Below, piece by piece: positions 17,340-25,852 of a DNA stretch of 64,000 bases. Each line of letters begins with the position of its first letter. The stretch's first letter is position 1. Location of the stretch: assembly GCF_000738675.1 (NCBI RefSeq), contig NZ_JPUX01000001.1, positions 682,001 to 746,000 of the forward strand. Direction: 5' to 3'. Below the pieces are notes generated by a model, which saw nothing but the letters and a program-made list of their open reading frames with translations, ran no database searches and was not told where the DNA came from. The translations under genes were made by a program, and so were the position numbers. Origin of the DNA: Serratia nematodiphila DZ0503SBS1 (GTDB lineage: Bacteria > Pseudomonadota > Gammaproteobacteria > Enterobacterales > Enterobacteriaceae).

Positions 17340-18656
17340 TTACCCCTTTTTTCCCGCCAGCTCGAAGCGCGGCGAGACGATGCCGTACAACGTCCAGCCG
17401 AGGAAGGTGGCGATGGCGCCCCACATCATCGCTTCCTCACCGGAGCTGTAGAGCGCATAGAAGCTGTACAGCGCGCCGATGCCGGCGATGATATTGGCGA
17501 TGCGCGCCTTGTTGTCCGGCACCTTCGCCACTTTCTGAATAATCACCAACGCCGCCATCGACAGGATGTACGGGATGATGTTGGTCACCACCGCCAGGTT
17601 CACCAGCACGTTGAACTGCTTGTTCAACGATGGGCTGATGGTCATCAGCGACAAACCGCTCTGGATGACGACGATGGTCAGCATGCCTTTAACCGGCGCG
17701 TCGGCCTTGCTCAGCTTGGAGAAGATTTTCGGGAAGAAGCCGCTGTCGGCGGAGGATTTGAACACCTGCGCGATGGTGAACTGCCAGCCGAGCAGCGAGC
17801 CGACGCAGGACATCACCATCAACGCCATGATGATCTTGCCGACTGTCGGGTTGAACATGTGGGAGAACGCCAGCCCGAACGGGGCGGTGGAGTTGGCCAG
17901 ATCCATGTTCGGCACGATGCCGGCGATCACGTTGGTCGAAACGATATAGATCACCGCCGCGCTGAGGGTGCCGCCCAGTACGGCGATCGGCACGTTGCGC
18001 TCCGGATTTTCCACCACGTCGGTATTGGCGCAGGCGGATTCCAGCCCCAGGAATGCCCACAAGGTCATCGAGATCGAGGCGCCGATGGCTTCGAAGGTCG
18101 GCACCTGATGCGGGTTCCAGGCGGCGACGTAGGCGCTGCCGCTGAACCAGTACCAGCCGATGACCGAGATGCCCACCACCGGAATGATCACGCCCCAGAC
18201 GGTGATGCCGCTGATTTTGCCGGTAATGCGCGCACCGCCGAAGTTGGCGACGGTCGCAAGCCACAGCACGCCGATGGTGGCGATGCAGATCCCCAGTGGG
18301 CTGAGCGTAGCGCCAAACAGCTCGGTGCCGTAGCCGACGGCGGAAATGGCGATGGCGATATTGGCGATCAGCAGCGAAACGCCATAGGTGTAGTTCGCCA
18401 TAAAGTTGCCTGATTTACCGAAGGCGTATTCGGCGTAGCCGCCCATGCCGCCGGATTTACGGCTGAACATGCCGCATTTGGCGAAGGCGTAGGCCAGCGC
18501 CATCGAGCCGACGGCGGTCACCAGCCAGGAAACGATCGAAATCGTGCCCACTTCGGCCAGCTTGGTTGGCAGCATAATTATGCCGGAACCCATCATATTC
18601 ACGGCGGTCAGGATCGTTAATTGTACGACCCCCATTTTATTATTGGACTTACTCAT
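17340..18656 (-). CDS. potE: Putrescine-ornithine antiporter PotE
   Basis: An APC-superfamily transporter of 438 residues with 12 membrane segments, highly similar to E. coli PotE from the first helix (LTILTAVNMMGSGIIMLPTKL) to the end (WTLYGIVSPRFEL). It exchanges external ornithine for internal putrescine made by SpeF, which consumes protons inside the cell and so protects against acid. I chose the ATG at 18656 (MSKSNNKMGVV), as in E. coli; the one at 18662 is two codons earlier. It follows speF by 62 bases that include a strong hairpin. Expression should depend on the speFL leader upstream. Confidence 0.96.
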   Translation of the reverse strand: MSKSNNKMGVVQLTILTAVNMMGSGIIMLPTKLAEVGTISIVSWLVTAVGSMALAYAFAKCGMFSRKSGGMGGYAEYAFGKSGNFMANYTYGVSLLIANIAIAISAVGYGTELFGATLSPLGICIATIGVLWLATVANFGGARITGKISGITVWGVIIPVVGISVIGWYWFSGSAYVAAWNPHQVPTFEAIGASISMTLWAFLGLESACANTDVVENPERNVPIAVLGGTLSAAVIYIVSTNVIAGIVPNMDLANSTAPFGLAFSHMFNPTVGKIIMALMVMSCVGSLLGWQFTIAQVFKSSADSGFFPKIFSKLSKADAPVKGMLTIVVIQSGLSLMTISPSLNKQFNVLVNLAVVTNIIPYILSMAALVIIQKVAKVPDNKARIANIIAGIGALYSFYALYSSGEEAMMWGAIATFLGWTLYGIVSPRFELAGKKG

Positions 18657-18684
18657 GATCATTTTCTCTTTTAGGATGCGATCC

Positions 18685-18708
18685 GGGCGGCGAGAATAAT
18701 CGCCGCCC
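18685..18708 (-). other. Intercistronic hairpin between speF and potE
   Basis: GGGCGGCGA (18685-18693) and TCGCCGCCC (18700-18708) form a perfect 9-bp stem with a 6-nt loop. No T-run follows on the transcribed strand, so it more likely stabilises the speF mRNA end or lowers potE relative to speF than stops transcription. Confidence 0.6.
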
Positions 18709-18718
18709 CGTAAGGTGA

Positions 18719-20881
18719 TTAATTTTTCATGACGTAGCCGTAAGCGCGGTTCCAGCCGTCCTCATCCTGCTGGATATAAACGCCCTGCAATTCCGGTGCG
18801 AATCCCGGCAATAAGTTGATGCCTTCTTCCAGTGCCAGGAAATAACGCTGCGCGGCGCCGCCCCAAATTTCGCCGGGCACCACGCACAGCACGCCTGGTG
18901 GGTAAGGCAGGGCGCCTTCGGCGGCGATGCGGCCCTCGGCCTTGGCCAGCGAGACCAATTCCACATTGCCGCGCACGAACTCGGTATTGGCGTCCTGCGG
19001 GTTCATCACCACGCGTGGGAAATAGCTTTTGCGGAACATCTCTTTTTGCAGTTCTTTAACGTCATAGCTGACGTAAAGGTCGTGCATTTCCTGGCACAGC
19101 TGGCGGATGGTGTAGTTTTTGTAGCGCTGCTGGTGGTTTTTATAGACCGCAGGCAGCACCTCGCTGAGCAATGAGTTTTGCTCGATGTGCTTCTCGAAGC
19201 GGGCGATCAGGGCCACCAGGTGCTGCATCTTGGCGATGTCTTCCGCCGGCGTCAGCAGGAACAGGATCGAGTTGAGATCGCATTTTTCCGGCACGATGCC
19301 GTTTTCACGCAGGTAGTTGGCCAGAATGGTCGCCGGGATGCCGAACTCGCTGTAGCTGCCGGTCGCGGTATCGATGCCCGGCGTGGTGAGCAGCAGTTTG
19401 CACGGATCGACGAAGTACTGCGATTCGGCATAGCCCTCAAAAGCGTGCCATTTTTCGCCGGGCACGAAGTTGAAGAAGCGCAGATCGTTGGCCATCGCCG
19501 CGGTGTCATAGGCCTGCCAAGGCTTGCCGTCGATCTGATCCGGCACGAACGGTTTGATCATCGTGCAGGTATCCAGCAGCATTTTGCGCGCTTCGATGCC
19601 CACGCGCACACATTCTTGCCACAGGCGCTGGCCGCTCTTGCCCTCGTGCATCTTGGCGTTGACGTCCAGCGCGGCGAACAGCGGGTAGAACGGGCTAGTG
19701 GAGGCGTGCAGCATAAAGGCGTTGTTGAAGCGCTTGTGGTTGCAGTAGCGGCTCTGCCCCTTGATATGCTTGTCTTTTTTGTGGATCTGCGAGGTCTGCG
19801 AGAAACCGGCCTGCTGTTTGTGCACCGACTGGGTGACGATGATGCCGGGATCGTTTTCGTTCAGCTCCAGCAGCAGCGGCGAGCAGTCTTTCATCATCGG
19901 AATGAACTGCTCATAGCCCACCCAGGCGGAGTCGAACAGGATGTAGTCGCACAGGTGGCCAATTTTGTCGACCACCTGGCGGGCGTTGTAGATGGTGCCG
20001 TCGTAGGTGCCGAGCTGGATGATCGCCAGGCGGAACGGGCGGGCTTCGTTGGCGCGTTCCGGCGCCACTTCGCGGATCTGTTGGCGCAGGTAGCGTTCGT
20101 CGAAGCAGTGCGCGTCGATGCCGCCGATAAAGCCGAACGGGTTGCGGGCGGTTTCCAGGTAAACCGGCGTAGCGCCGGCCTGGATCAACGCGCCGTGGTG
20201 GTTGGATTTATGGTTGTTGCGGTCGAACAGCACCAGGTCGCCGCGCGTCAGCAGGGCGTTGGTCGCCACCTTGTTCGAGGCCGAGGTGCCGTTGAGCACG
20301 AAGTAGGTCTTGTCGGCGTTGAACACCTTGGCGGCGTGCTGCTGCGCGGCGCAAGGCGCGCCTTCGTGGATCAACAGATCGCCCAGTTTGACGTCGGCGT
20401 TGCACATGTCGGAGCGGAAAAGCGTTTCGCCGTAGAAGTCGAAGAACTGGCGGCCCGCCGGGTGTTTGCGGAAGAACTCGCCGCCCTGGTGGCCGGGGCA
20501 GGCGAAGGTGGCGTTGCCCATTTCCACATACTGCGTCAGCGTGTTGAAGAACGGCGGCAGCAGCTCGCTCTCATATTTGGCGGCGGCGGCCTCCAGCTGT
20601 TTGCCGTAGAACTGGGTATTCTTGCCGCACAGTTCAAACACGCCGTGCAGCGCCGGCAGTACGGCGTTATCCAGCTCTTCTTCGCAGCAGACGGCGACGA
20701 ACAGCGGAATGTTCAGGCCGTGTTCTTCGATGCGCGCCACCATGCCTTGCGCGACGTCGTCTACCGACAGCACGATGGCGGCGACGTCATTGAAATCGCT
20801 GTGATGCACATCGACGATGTCGCGTTCAGTTTCAAAGCAGCCGAGGGTTTGGGTGTTGGCGGCAATTTTTAATTTTTTCAT
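18719..20881 (-). CDS. speF: Inducible ornithine decarboxylase SpeF
   Basis: A PLP-dependent decarboxylase of 720 residues: wing (response-regulator-like) domain, then the fold-type I core with FVLNGTSASNKV and the PLP-lysine segment TQSVHKQQAGFSQTSQIHKK, then the C-terminal domain (ALPYPPGVLCVVPGEIWGG). It turns ornithine into putrescine and CO2. The pairing with potE and the speFL leader marks it as the inducible SpeF rather than the biosynthetic SpeC. The start at 20881 (MKKLKIAAN) resembles E. coli MSKLKIAV; another ATG at 20890 is possible. The 273-base gap to speFL is where Rho acts in E. coli and Salmonella. Confidence 0.95.
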   Translation of the reverse strand: MKKLKIAANTQTLGCFETERDIVDVHHSDFNDVAAIVLSVDDVAQGMVARIEEHGLNIPLFVAVCCEEELDNAVLPALHGVFELCGKNTQFYGKQLEAAAAKYESELLPPFFNTLTQYVEMGNATFACPGHQGGEFFRKHPAGRQFFDFYGETLFRSDMCNADVKLGDLLIHEGAPCAAQQHAAKVFNADKTYFVLNGTSASNKVATNALLTRGDLVLFDRNNHKSNHHGALIQAGATPVYLETARNPFGFIGGIDAHCFDERYLRQQIREVAPERANEARPFRLAIIQLGTYDGTIYNARQVVDKIGHLCDYILFDSAWVGYEQFIPMMKDCSPLLLELNENDPGIIVTQSVHKQQAGFSQTSQIHKKDKHIKGQSRYCNHKRFNNAFMLHASTSPFYPLFAALDVNAKMHEGKSGQRLWQECVRVGIEARKMLLDTCTMIKPFVPDQIDGKPWQAYDTAAMANDLRFFNFVPGEKWHAFEGYAESQYFVDPCKLLLTTPGIDTATGSYSEFGIPATILANYLRENGIVPEKCDLNSILFLLTPAEDIAKMQHLVALIARFEKHIEQNSLLSEVLPAVYKNHQQRYKNYTIRQLCQEMHDLYVSYDVKELQKEMFRKSYFPRVVMNPQDANTEFVRGNVELVSLAKAEGRIAAEGALPYPPGVLCVVPGEIWGGAAQRYFLALEEGINLLPGFAPELQGVYIQQDEDGWNRAYGYVMKN

Positions 20882-21154
20882 TTTTCTCATTCTTCAGGCA
20901 AAGGCATTCCGCCGGCAAATAATTTCATTTGCCGTTAACGCCTTCACGAAAATAAAGGTGTGCGAGAACCCAGTGATGCCGAAAGGCATTAACTGTGTTC
21001 GCTGTTTTATTTATCCTGGATGCGCTTGGCCGAAATTAAAAATGTGTTGCGTGTCCTTCCCGCTTAGCGAGAAAAAGACATTATCACCGGAGTGCGGAGA
21101 ATAAAGTGAAACGCAAAGACACTCTTAACAACGGCGTAAGAGCGAGGGGGAGGG

Positions 21155-21259
21155 TTATCTGTAGTTGAAGAATGCGAAGCTAAAGCAGCTGCGATGAGCC
21201 ATCATCATAATATGGGTTGTACGCCTGATGTGCGCCATTTTTCGGTTATTGTTTTCCAT
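21155..21259 (-). CDS. speFL: SpeFL, ornithine-sensing leader peptide
   Basis: A 34-codon frame on the minus strand starts MENNNRKMAHIRRTTHIM and ends SFAFFNYR before TAA. E. coli SpeFL is also 34 residues, with MENN, HIRRTTHIM, AHR and FFN at the same places. AAGGTGG lies upstream of the ATG. In E. coli and Salmonella the nascent peptide binds L-ornithine, stalls the ribosome and so blocks Rho-dependent termination before speF. Here the charged HIRRTTHIM core and the C-terminal Phe-Phe-Asn are kept, so the same sensing is expected. Confidence 0.9.
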   Translation of the reverse strand: MENNNRKMAHIRRTTHIMMMAHRSCFSFAFFNYR

Positions 21260-21321
21260 TTTCTAATCCACCTTGCTGAGTGAAAAGATGGCGCTATTTT
21301 AGCGCAAGATGCACTAAAATT

Positions 21322-21337
21322 TGTGATGATAATCACA
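21322..21337. promoter_or_regulatory. CRP-type palindrome upstream of speFL
   Basis: TGTGATGATAATCACA has both perfect CRP half-sites (TGTGA-N6-TCACA) in an AT-rich setting, 63 bp upstream of the speFL start codon and about 355 bp from the divergent yhbP. The match is seen; binding is inferred. Confidence 0.6.
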
Positions 21338-21371
21338 TAGATGCCGGTTTTTATAAATAACTATTCACCGG

Positions 21372-21391
21372 TTATGCAATGTGTTGCATAA
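21372..21391. promoter_or_regulatory. Palindrome TTATGCAA-TGTG-TTGCATAA
   Basis: A perfect 8-bp inverted repeat with a 4-bp spacer. On the minus strand it includes TTGCAT, which stands 18 bp from a TATAAA (21355-21350), so it may overlap the speFL promoter and act as an operator. The cognate protein is unknown. Confidence 0.4.
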
Positions 21392-21692
21392 GTATCATCC
21401 AGGCGCAGAGGTTGGCATGTAAATGAATTGCTAATGTTCGCGAGCCCTGAACACTTAATTTCAATGGCGCTCGGGAAGGAATAAAAAAAGCGGTCAAATA
21501 ACTGGCTGCATAACGATCAAATAAATCTGTATTGTGTTATTTATGTTATCAACCTGCTTCATGCTAAAATAAATAAAAATTCACTATCTTTGTTTTTATA
21601 TTCACTTTTGTTTTTTGGCGATTATCGTTATTTGTGACTCGCCTCAACAACGCAGGGTAAGATGAAGTGAGTGAACAGGGAGGCGAGTAACC

Positions 21693-22133
21693 TTGAATAC
21701 CCCAGAACAACGGCAGCAGATTGCGGATTTTATCGGTAAACAACACGTCTTGACGCTGTGCGCCGGCGACGGCCTCGATATGTGGTGCGCCAACTGTTTT
21801 TACGTGTTCGACGCCGCGACGATGGCGCTGTGGCTGATGACCGAACCGCACACCCGCCACGGCGGGCTGATGCTGAACAACGGCCGGGTGGTCGGCACCA
21901 TCGCGCCGAAGCCGAAAAGCATCGCGCTGATCCGCGGCGTGCAGTACTGCGCCGAGGCGGCGCTGCTGAGCGGCGAAGAGGCCGAGGCGGCGCGCGCGCG
22001 TTACTGCAAGCGTTTCCCGATCGCCAGGGCGATGAAGGCCTCGGTATGGCGGCTGGAGCTGCACGAGGTGAAGATGACCGACAACACCCTCGGCTTCGGC
22101 AAGAAGCTGCACTGGACGCGGTCTATACTTTAA
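21693..22133 (+). CDS. yhbP: YhbP/UPF0306 family protein (FMN-binding split-barrel type)
   Basis: A 146-residue protein matching E. coli YhbP over its length (IGKQHVLTLCAGDG, WCANCFYVFD, PKSIALIRGVQ, DNTLGFGKKLHW). The family has the split beta-barrel fold of pyridoxamine-phosphate oxidase-like flavoproteins; its role is unknown. The start codon appears to be TTG at 21693, with GGGAGG nine bases before it and no ATG in a better position. Next comes yraR, 30 bases downstream, probably co-transcribed. Confidence 0.88.
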   Translation: MNTPEQRQQIADFIGKQHVLTLCAGDGLDMWCANCFYVFDAATMALWLMTEPHTRHGGLMLNNGRVVGTIAPKPKSIALIRGVQYCAEAALLSGEEAEAARARYCKRFPIARAMKASVWRLELHEVKMTDNTLGFGKKLHWTRSIL

Positions 22134-22163
22134 GTCGACATAGCCATTACAACGGGAGATCGC

Positions 22164-22796
22164 ATGGCGCGAGCACTGTTAGTCGGCGCAACCGGGCTGG
22201 TGGGGCGCGAGTTGCTGCAGCGGTTGCAAAGCGATCCGCAGGTAACGGCCATCGTGGCGCCGACGCGCACGCCGCTGCCGCCGCACGGCAAGCTGACCAA
22301 TCCGGTCGGCGATGCGCTGTTCGAGCTGCTGAGTAGCCTGCAGCAACCGGTCGATCTGGTGTTCTGCTGCCTGGGCACCACCCGCCGGGCGGCGGGCAGC
22401 GCCGATGCCTTCCGCTACGTCGATTATCAACTGGTGGTGGAGAGCGCGCTGACCGGCCGCCGGTTGGGGGCGCAGCACTGTCTGGTGGTGAGCGCGTTGG
22501 GCGCCAATGCGGATTCTACCTTCCTGTATAACCGCACCAAAGGCGAAATGGAGCAGGCGCTGCGCGAACAGCGCTGGCCGCGCCTGACGCTGGTGCGGCC
22601 TTCCATGCTGGTGGGAGAGCGCCCGGCGCCGCGCCTGATGGAGCGCCTCACGCTGCCGCTGTTCAGGCTGCTGCCCGGCAAATGGCGCGCGGTCGCCGCC
22701 AAAGACGTGGCGCAAACGCTGCTGCAGCAGGCGTTCACGCCGGGCGAAGGGGTCAGGGTGCTGGAGTCGGATCGGCTGCACTGCTACCGAGACTGA
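22164..22796 (+). CDS. yraR: NAD(P)-binding Rossmann-fold protein YraR
   Basis: A 210-residue atypical short-chain dehydrogenase-like protein. The N-terminal dinucleotide motif is VGATGLVGRELL (residues about 7-18), and the later YNRTKGEME stretch supplies the Tyr-x-x-x-Lys pair. It is the orthologue of E. coli YraR, related to HTATIP2-type oxidoreductases; the substrate is unknown. In E. coli yraR is next to yraQ; here the phn operon separates them. The last 44 bases overlap the convergent phnP. Confidence 0.9.
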   Translation: MARALLVGATGLVGRELLQRLQSDPQVTAIVAPTRTPLPPHGKLTNPVGDALFELLSSLQQPVDLVFCCLGTTRRAAGSADAFRYVDYQLVVESALTGRRLGAQHCLVVSALGANADSTFLYNRTKGEMEQALREQRWPRLTLVRPSMLVGERPAPRLMERLTLPLFRLLPGKWRAVAAKDVAQTLLQQAFTPGEGVRVLESDRLHCYRD

Positions 22797-23535
22797 CGCT
22801 GAGGTGATCGAACGCCAGCTCTAGCCCGGCGGGCAGTTCATTGTCCAGCAGCCACCGATCGAGATGATGGCTGATGTGCGTCAGCAGCGTGCGTTTAGGC
22901 TGCAGCAACCGCTGCGTCTCCTGCGCGCGGGTCAGATCGTTGTGGTTGCGCGGCGCCTGCGGCTGAGGCGGCAGGCTGCAATCGAGCACCAGCAGATCCA
23001 GCGCCACGTTCTGCAGATAGTCAGCGGTGGCCGGCGGCAGGCCGACGGTGTCGGTCAGGTAGGCCAGCGCAGCGCCCGCCGCCTGGATCAGATAGCCGTG
23101 GGTCAGTTTGGAGTGTTGCAGCGGCAGCGGGGTGATGCGCATGCCGCCCAGTTCGACGGTGGCGAAGGGCGCCAGCGGCGGCTGAAACGCCAGAATGCCG
23201 GGGTGTTTGAACAGATCGTCGCAGCCCTGTTCATCCGGCGGGCCATACACCGGAATGGAATTTCCGCACCCCCAACGCAAAGGAAATAACCCCTGAACGT
23301 GATCCATGTGGTAATGTGTCAGTAAAAAACGTTGAATTTGCCCCGCCGAAAATCGCCGCTCCAAAGCCGGCAATCCCGCATCCAATAAGGTCGTTTCCCC
23401 CTGATAGTTGAGCATGGCGCTGCACGCCCGCCGCCGAAATGCCGGCTCGCGCCGCGCCCGTTGGCAGATCGGGCAGTCGCAGCCGAACACCGGCACCTGC
23501 TGCGCGCCGCCGGTGCCGAGAAAGGTCAGTTGCAT
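22753..23535 (-). CDS. phnP: PhnP, cyclic ribose phosphate phosphodiesterase
   Basis: A metallo-beta-lactamase-fold enzyme of 260 residues that opens 5-phosphoribosyl 1,2-cyclic phosphate, the product of C-P lyase. It shows the metal motif THYHMDH (residues 73-79), a zinc-type cysteine cluster FGCDCPIC (18-25), and later His/Asp ligands (LTDTVGLP, LTHISHHLD). It is the last gene of the phn operon, 12 bases after the acetyltransferase gene, and its 3' end overlaps yraR on the other strand. The C-terminus has a Pro/Ala-rich extension. Confidence 0.94.
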   Translation of the reverse strand: MQLTFLGTGGAQQVPVFGCDCPICQRARREPAFRRRACSAMLNYQGETTLLDAGLPALERRFSAGQIQRFLLTHYHMDHVQGLFPLRWGCGNSIPVYGPPDEQGCDDLFKHPGILAFQPPLAPFATVELGGMRITPLPLQHSKLTHGYLIQAAGAALAYLTDTVGLPPATADYLQNVALDLLVLDCSLPPQPQAPRNHNDLTRAQETQRLLQPKRTLLTHISHHLDRWLLDNELPAGLELAFDHLSVSLGSSAADPTPAP

Positions 23536-23547
23536 CGCTCCCCTCCG

Positions 23548-24150
23548 TTAAAGGTACTTCTGGGCAAAGCGGTTGATGTCGCGAAAATCCGCCAGCCGCG
23601 CCTGCAGCGTGGCGTGATCCCAGTGCCACCACTGGCTGCGTTCGATACGCTCTATCAGCGCATCGTCAAAGCGCATGCCGATCTTTTTGGCCGCCACGCC
23701 GGCGACGATGCTGTAGGGCTCCACGTCTTTGGTGACCACCGCCGCGCTGCCGATCACCGCGCCGTTGCCGACGCTGACGCCCGGCATCAGGATGGCGTTA
23801 TGGCCGATCCACACGTCGTGGCCGACGGTGACGTGGTGCTCGCGCCGCCAGTCGAAGAACGCCGCGTCATCTTCCCCCAGCCCGTATTCGGAAGCGCGGT
23901 AGGTGAAGTGGTGCTGCGCGATGCGCTGGTAGGTCGGGTGGTTGCCGGGATTGATGCGCGCATAGGAGGCGATGGAGACGAACTTGCCGATAGTGGCGTA
24001 AAAGATCTGGTTGTGCCCGGCGGTGTAGGAGTAGTCCCCCATCTCCACCTCTTCCAGGATCGCATCGTCGGCCAGGTGCACATACTGGCCGAGCCGGGTG
24101 CGGTTAAGGGTCACGTTGTCGCCGATTTTCGGCTGGGCGAAGTCGTTCAT
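23548..24150 (-). CDS. Hexapeptide-repeat acetyltransferase of the phosphonate cluster
   Basis: A 200-residue left-handed beta-helix (hexapeptide) acyltransferase of the CatB/XAT type: long isoleucine-hexapeptide repeats with VTVGHDVWIGHNAILMPGV and GAVIGSAAVVTKDVEPYSI typical of the acetyl-CoA site, and a His at HPTYQRIAQHHF. Relatives occur inside phn operons of many proteobacteria, annotated as a phosphonate-metabolism acetyltransferase, and take the place of the unrelated GNAT enzyme PhnO of E. coli. The true start is MNDFAQPKIG at 24150; the frame is open upstream only inside phnN. The start overlaps phnN by 4 bases. The substrate is probably an aminoalkylphosphonate, by analogy only. 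Confidence 0.88.
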   Translation of the reverse strand: MNDFAQPKIGDNVTLNRTRLGQYVHLADDAILEEVEMGDYSYTAGHNQIFYATIGKFVSIASYARINPGNHPTYQRIAQHHFTYRASEYGLGEDDAAFFDWRREHHVTVGHDVWIGHNAILMPGVSVGNGAVIGSAAVVTKDVEPYSIVAGVAAKKIGMRFDDALIERIERSQWWHWDHATLQARLADFRDINRFAQKYL

Positions 24151-24716
24151 GGCGTCGCGTCCTGAGTTTGTCGGGTAGAGGTCGGCAGCAGCGCCAGCAG
24201 CGCCGCCAGGGTGTCGTCGAGTGGGCCGTCGTTGTGCAGCACCCGGCAGCCGGCGGGCAGGCTCTGCTGATATTCCGCCGCCCGCGCCAGCCGCTGCTCG
24301 ATCTGTTCGGCGCTTTCCCGCCCGCGATCCTGCAGGCGCCGGCGCAGGATCGCGGCGCTGACCTGCAGGCACACCGGCAGCAGCTGCGCACCATAGCGCT
24401 GCTGCGCCTGCGGCAGGTGGGCGCGCGAACCGTTGACCGCCACGTCGATCCCCTGCAGCAGCCAAAGATCCACTTCGATCCCGAACGCGTAGCGCTGCTG
24501 GTGGGCCTGCCAGTCGAGCGCAAACAGCCCTTTGGCGCGGCGGCGCAGAAATTCGGGTTCGCTCAGCGCGATGTGATTCTCGCAGCCGGCGTCCGCCGGC
24601 CGGGTGATGTAGCGGTGCGCCACCAGCGGCGCGCGGTCGGCGTCGGCCCGCAGCGCGGCCAGCAGGCTGTCCTTGCCTGCGCCGGAAGGCCCCATCAGAT
24701 AGATGAGCCGCGCCAT
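24147..24716 (-). CDS. phnN: PhnN, ribose 1,5-bisphosphate phosphokinase
   Basis: A guanylate-kinase-like P-loop enzyme of 189 residues (Walker A GPSGAGKDS at 9-17) that turns ribose 1,5-bisphosphate into PRPP, the step that returns C-P lyase sugar to metabolism. ATG at 24716 shares its first base with the phnM stop (TGATG), so translation is coupled; an earlier in-frame ATG lies at 24743 inside phnM and is less likely. It overlaps the acetyltransferase gene by 4 bases. Confidence 0.93.
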   Translation of the reverse strand: MARLIYLMGPSGAGKDSLLAALRADADRAPLVAHRYITRPADAGCENHIALSEPEFLRRRAKGLFALDWQAHQQRYAFGIEVDLWLLQGIDVAVNGSRAHLPQAQQRYGAQLLPVCLQVSAAILRRRLQDRGRESAEQIEQRLARAAEYQQSLPAGCRVLHNDGPLDDTLAALLALLPTSTRQTQDATP

Positions 24717-25852
24717 CAGAACACCTGCCTGCCCTGGCGCCACACGTTCTGCACATAAACGTGCTCGCCGTGCGGCCGTGCCAGCACCAGATCCGCCCGC
24801 AATCCTTCGGCGATGGTGCCGCGATCCTGCAGATCCAGCGCCCGCGCCGGGTTGCGGGTGATCATGCGCACCGCCTGGGGCAGATCGTAGGCGTTGCGCT
24901 CGTCCGCCGCGAGGCGAAACGCCGCGTCCAGCAGGCTGGCCGGGTAATAATCGGAAGAGAGAATATCCAGCACCCCCAGCGCCGCCAGGTGGTGCGCCGC
25001 CACGTTGCCGGAGTGGGAGCCGCCGCGCACGATGTTCGGCGCGCCCATCAGCACCTGCAGGCCCTGCTGGTGCGAGGCGCGGGCGGCCGCCTCGGTGGTG
25101 GGGAACTCGGCGATGGCGCTGCCCAGCGCGCAGGATTCGGCCACGTGCGCGGCGGTGGCGTCGTCATGGCTGGCCAGCGAGATGCGGCGCGCGCGGCAGT
25201 GGGCGGCGATCGCCTCGCGGTTCGGCGCGGCCCAGCGGGCGGACAGGGCGACCTGCTGCTCCTCGTACTCGCTCATCTGCTGGTCGTTGAGGTGGTATTT
25301 GCCCTGATAATATTCGCGATACTTTTCGCGCGAGGCGAACTGGCGCTGGCCCGGCGAATGGTCCATCAGCGACACCAGCGACACGCCCGGCTTGTCCATC
25401 AGCTGTTCGAACAGCGGCAGCGTGCTCTCGTGCGGCAGCTCGCAGCGCAGGTGCAGCCGATGCTCGGCGCGGTTCACCCCGGCGCGCTGGCTGTGGATCA
25501 CCGCATCGATCATCTTCTGCAGGTTTTCCAGCCGGTGGCCGCCGTCGCGCACGTCGCCGATCGCCACTGCGTCCAGCACCGTGGTGATGCCGTTGGCCAC
25601 CATCAGCGCATCGTGGCTGCTCATCGCCGAATGGGCCGGCCAGTCGACGTTCGGGCGCGGGGTGAAAAACTTGTCCAGGTTGTCGGTATGCAGCTCGATC
25701 AGCCCCGGCAGCAGCCAGCCGCCGTCGCCGTCCAGCGCCTGCGGCAGCCGGCTCGGGCCGTCGGCGAAGCTGCGGATCACGCCATCCTGCATCTCCAGCG
25801 AGCCTTGCACCACCTGGTCATCCAGCACCAGCTTAACGTTATTGACGATCAT
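24716..25852 (-). CDS. phnM: PhnM, phosphoribosyl triphosphate diphosphohydrolase
   Basis: An amidohydrolase-superfamily enzyme of 378 residues that removes diphosphate from the alkylphosphonate ribosyl triphosphate made by the PhnGHIL proteins. The metal-binding HTDNLDKFF motif follows the first beta-sheet domain (near residue 55), with later histidines in ISLASHDDAT and the DILSSDYYPASLL segment. It begins directly at the phnL stop (1-base overlap) and ends in a 1-base overlap with phnN. Confidence 0.95.
   Translation of the reverse strand: MIVNNVKLVLDDQVVQGSLEMQDGVIRSFADGPSRLPQALDGDGGWLLPGLIELHTDNLDKFFTPRPNVDWPAHSAMSSHDALMVANGITTVLDAVAIGDVRDGGHRLENLQKMIDAVIHSQRAGVNRAEHRLHLRCELPHESTLPLFEQLMDKPGVSLVSLMDHSPGQRQFASREKYREYYQGKYHLNDQQMSEYEEQQVALSARWAAPNREAIAAHCRARRISLASHDDATAAHVAESCALGSAIAEFPTTEAAARASHQQGLQVLMGAPNIVRGGSHSGNVAAHHLAALGVLDILSSDYYPASLLDAAFRLAADERNAYDLPQAVRMITRNPARALDLQDRGTIAEGLRADLVLARPHGEHVYVQNVWRQGRQVF

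Larger units (their letters stand above)
21260..21692. other. 433-bp AT-rich divergent regulatory region (speFL / yhbP)
   Basis: No gene seen. It holds the CRP-type site and the second palindrome listed separately, and many A/T runs. Both flanking transcripts start outward from here. Confidence 0.6.

Noticed and set aside
17167..17451. A 94-codon plus-strand frame entering the 3' end of potE
   Set aside because: No homology, no good ribosome-binding site, and its second half is the antisense of conserved PotE sequence.
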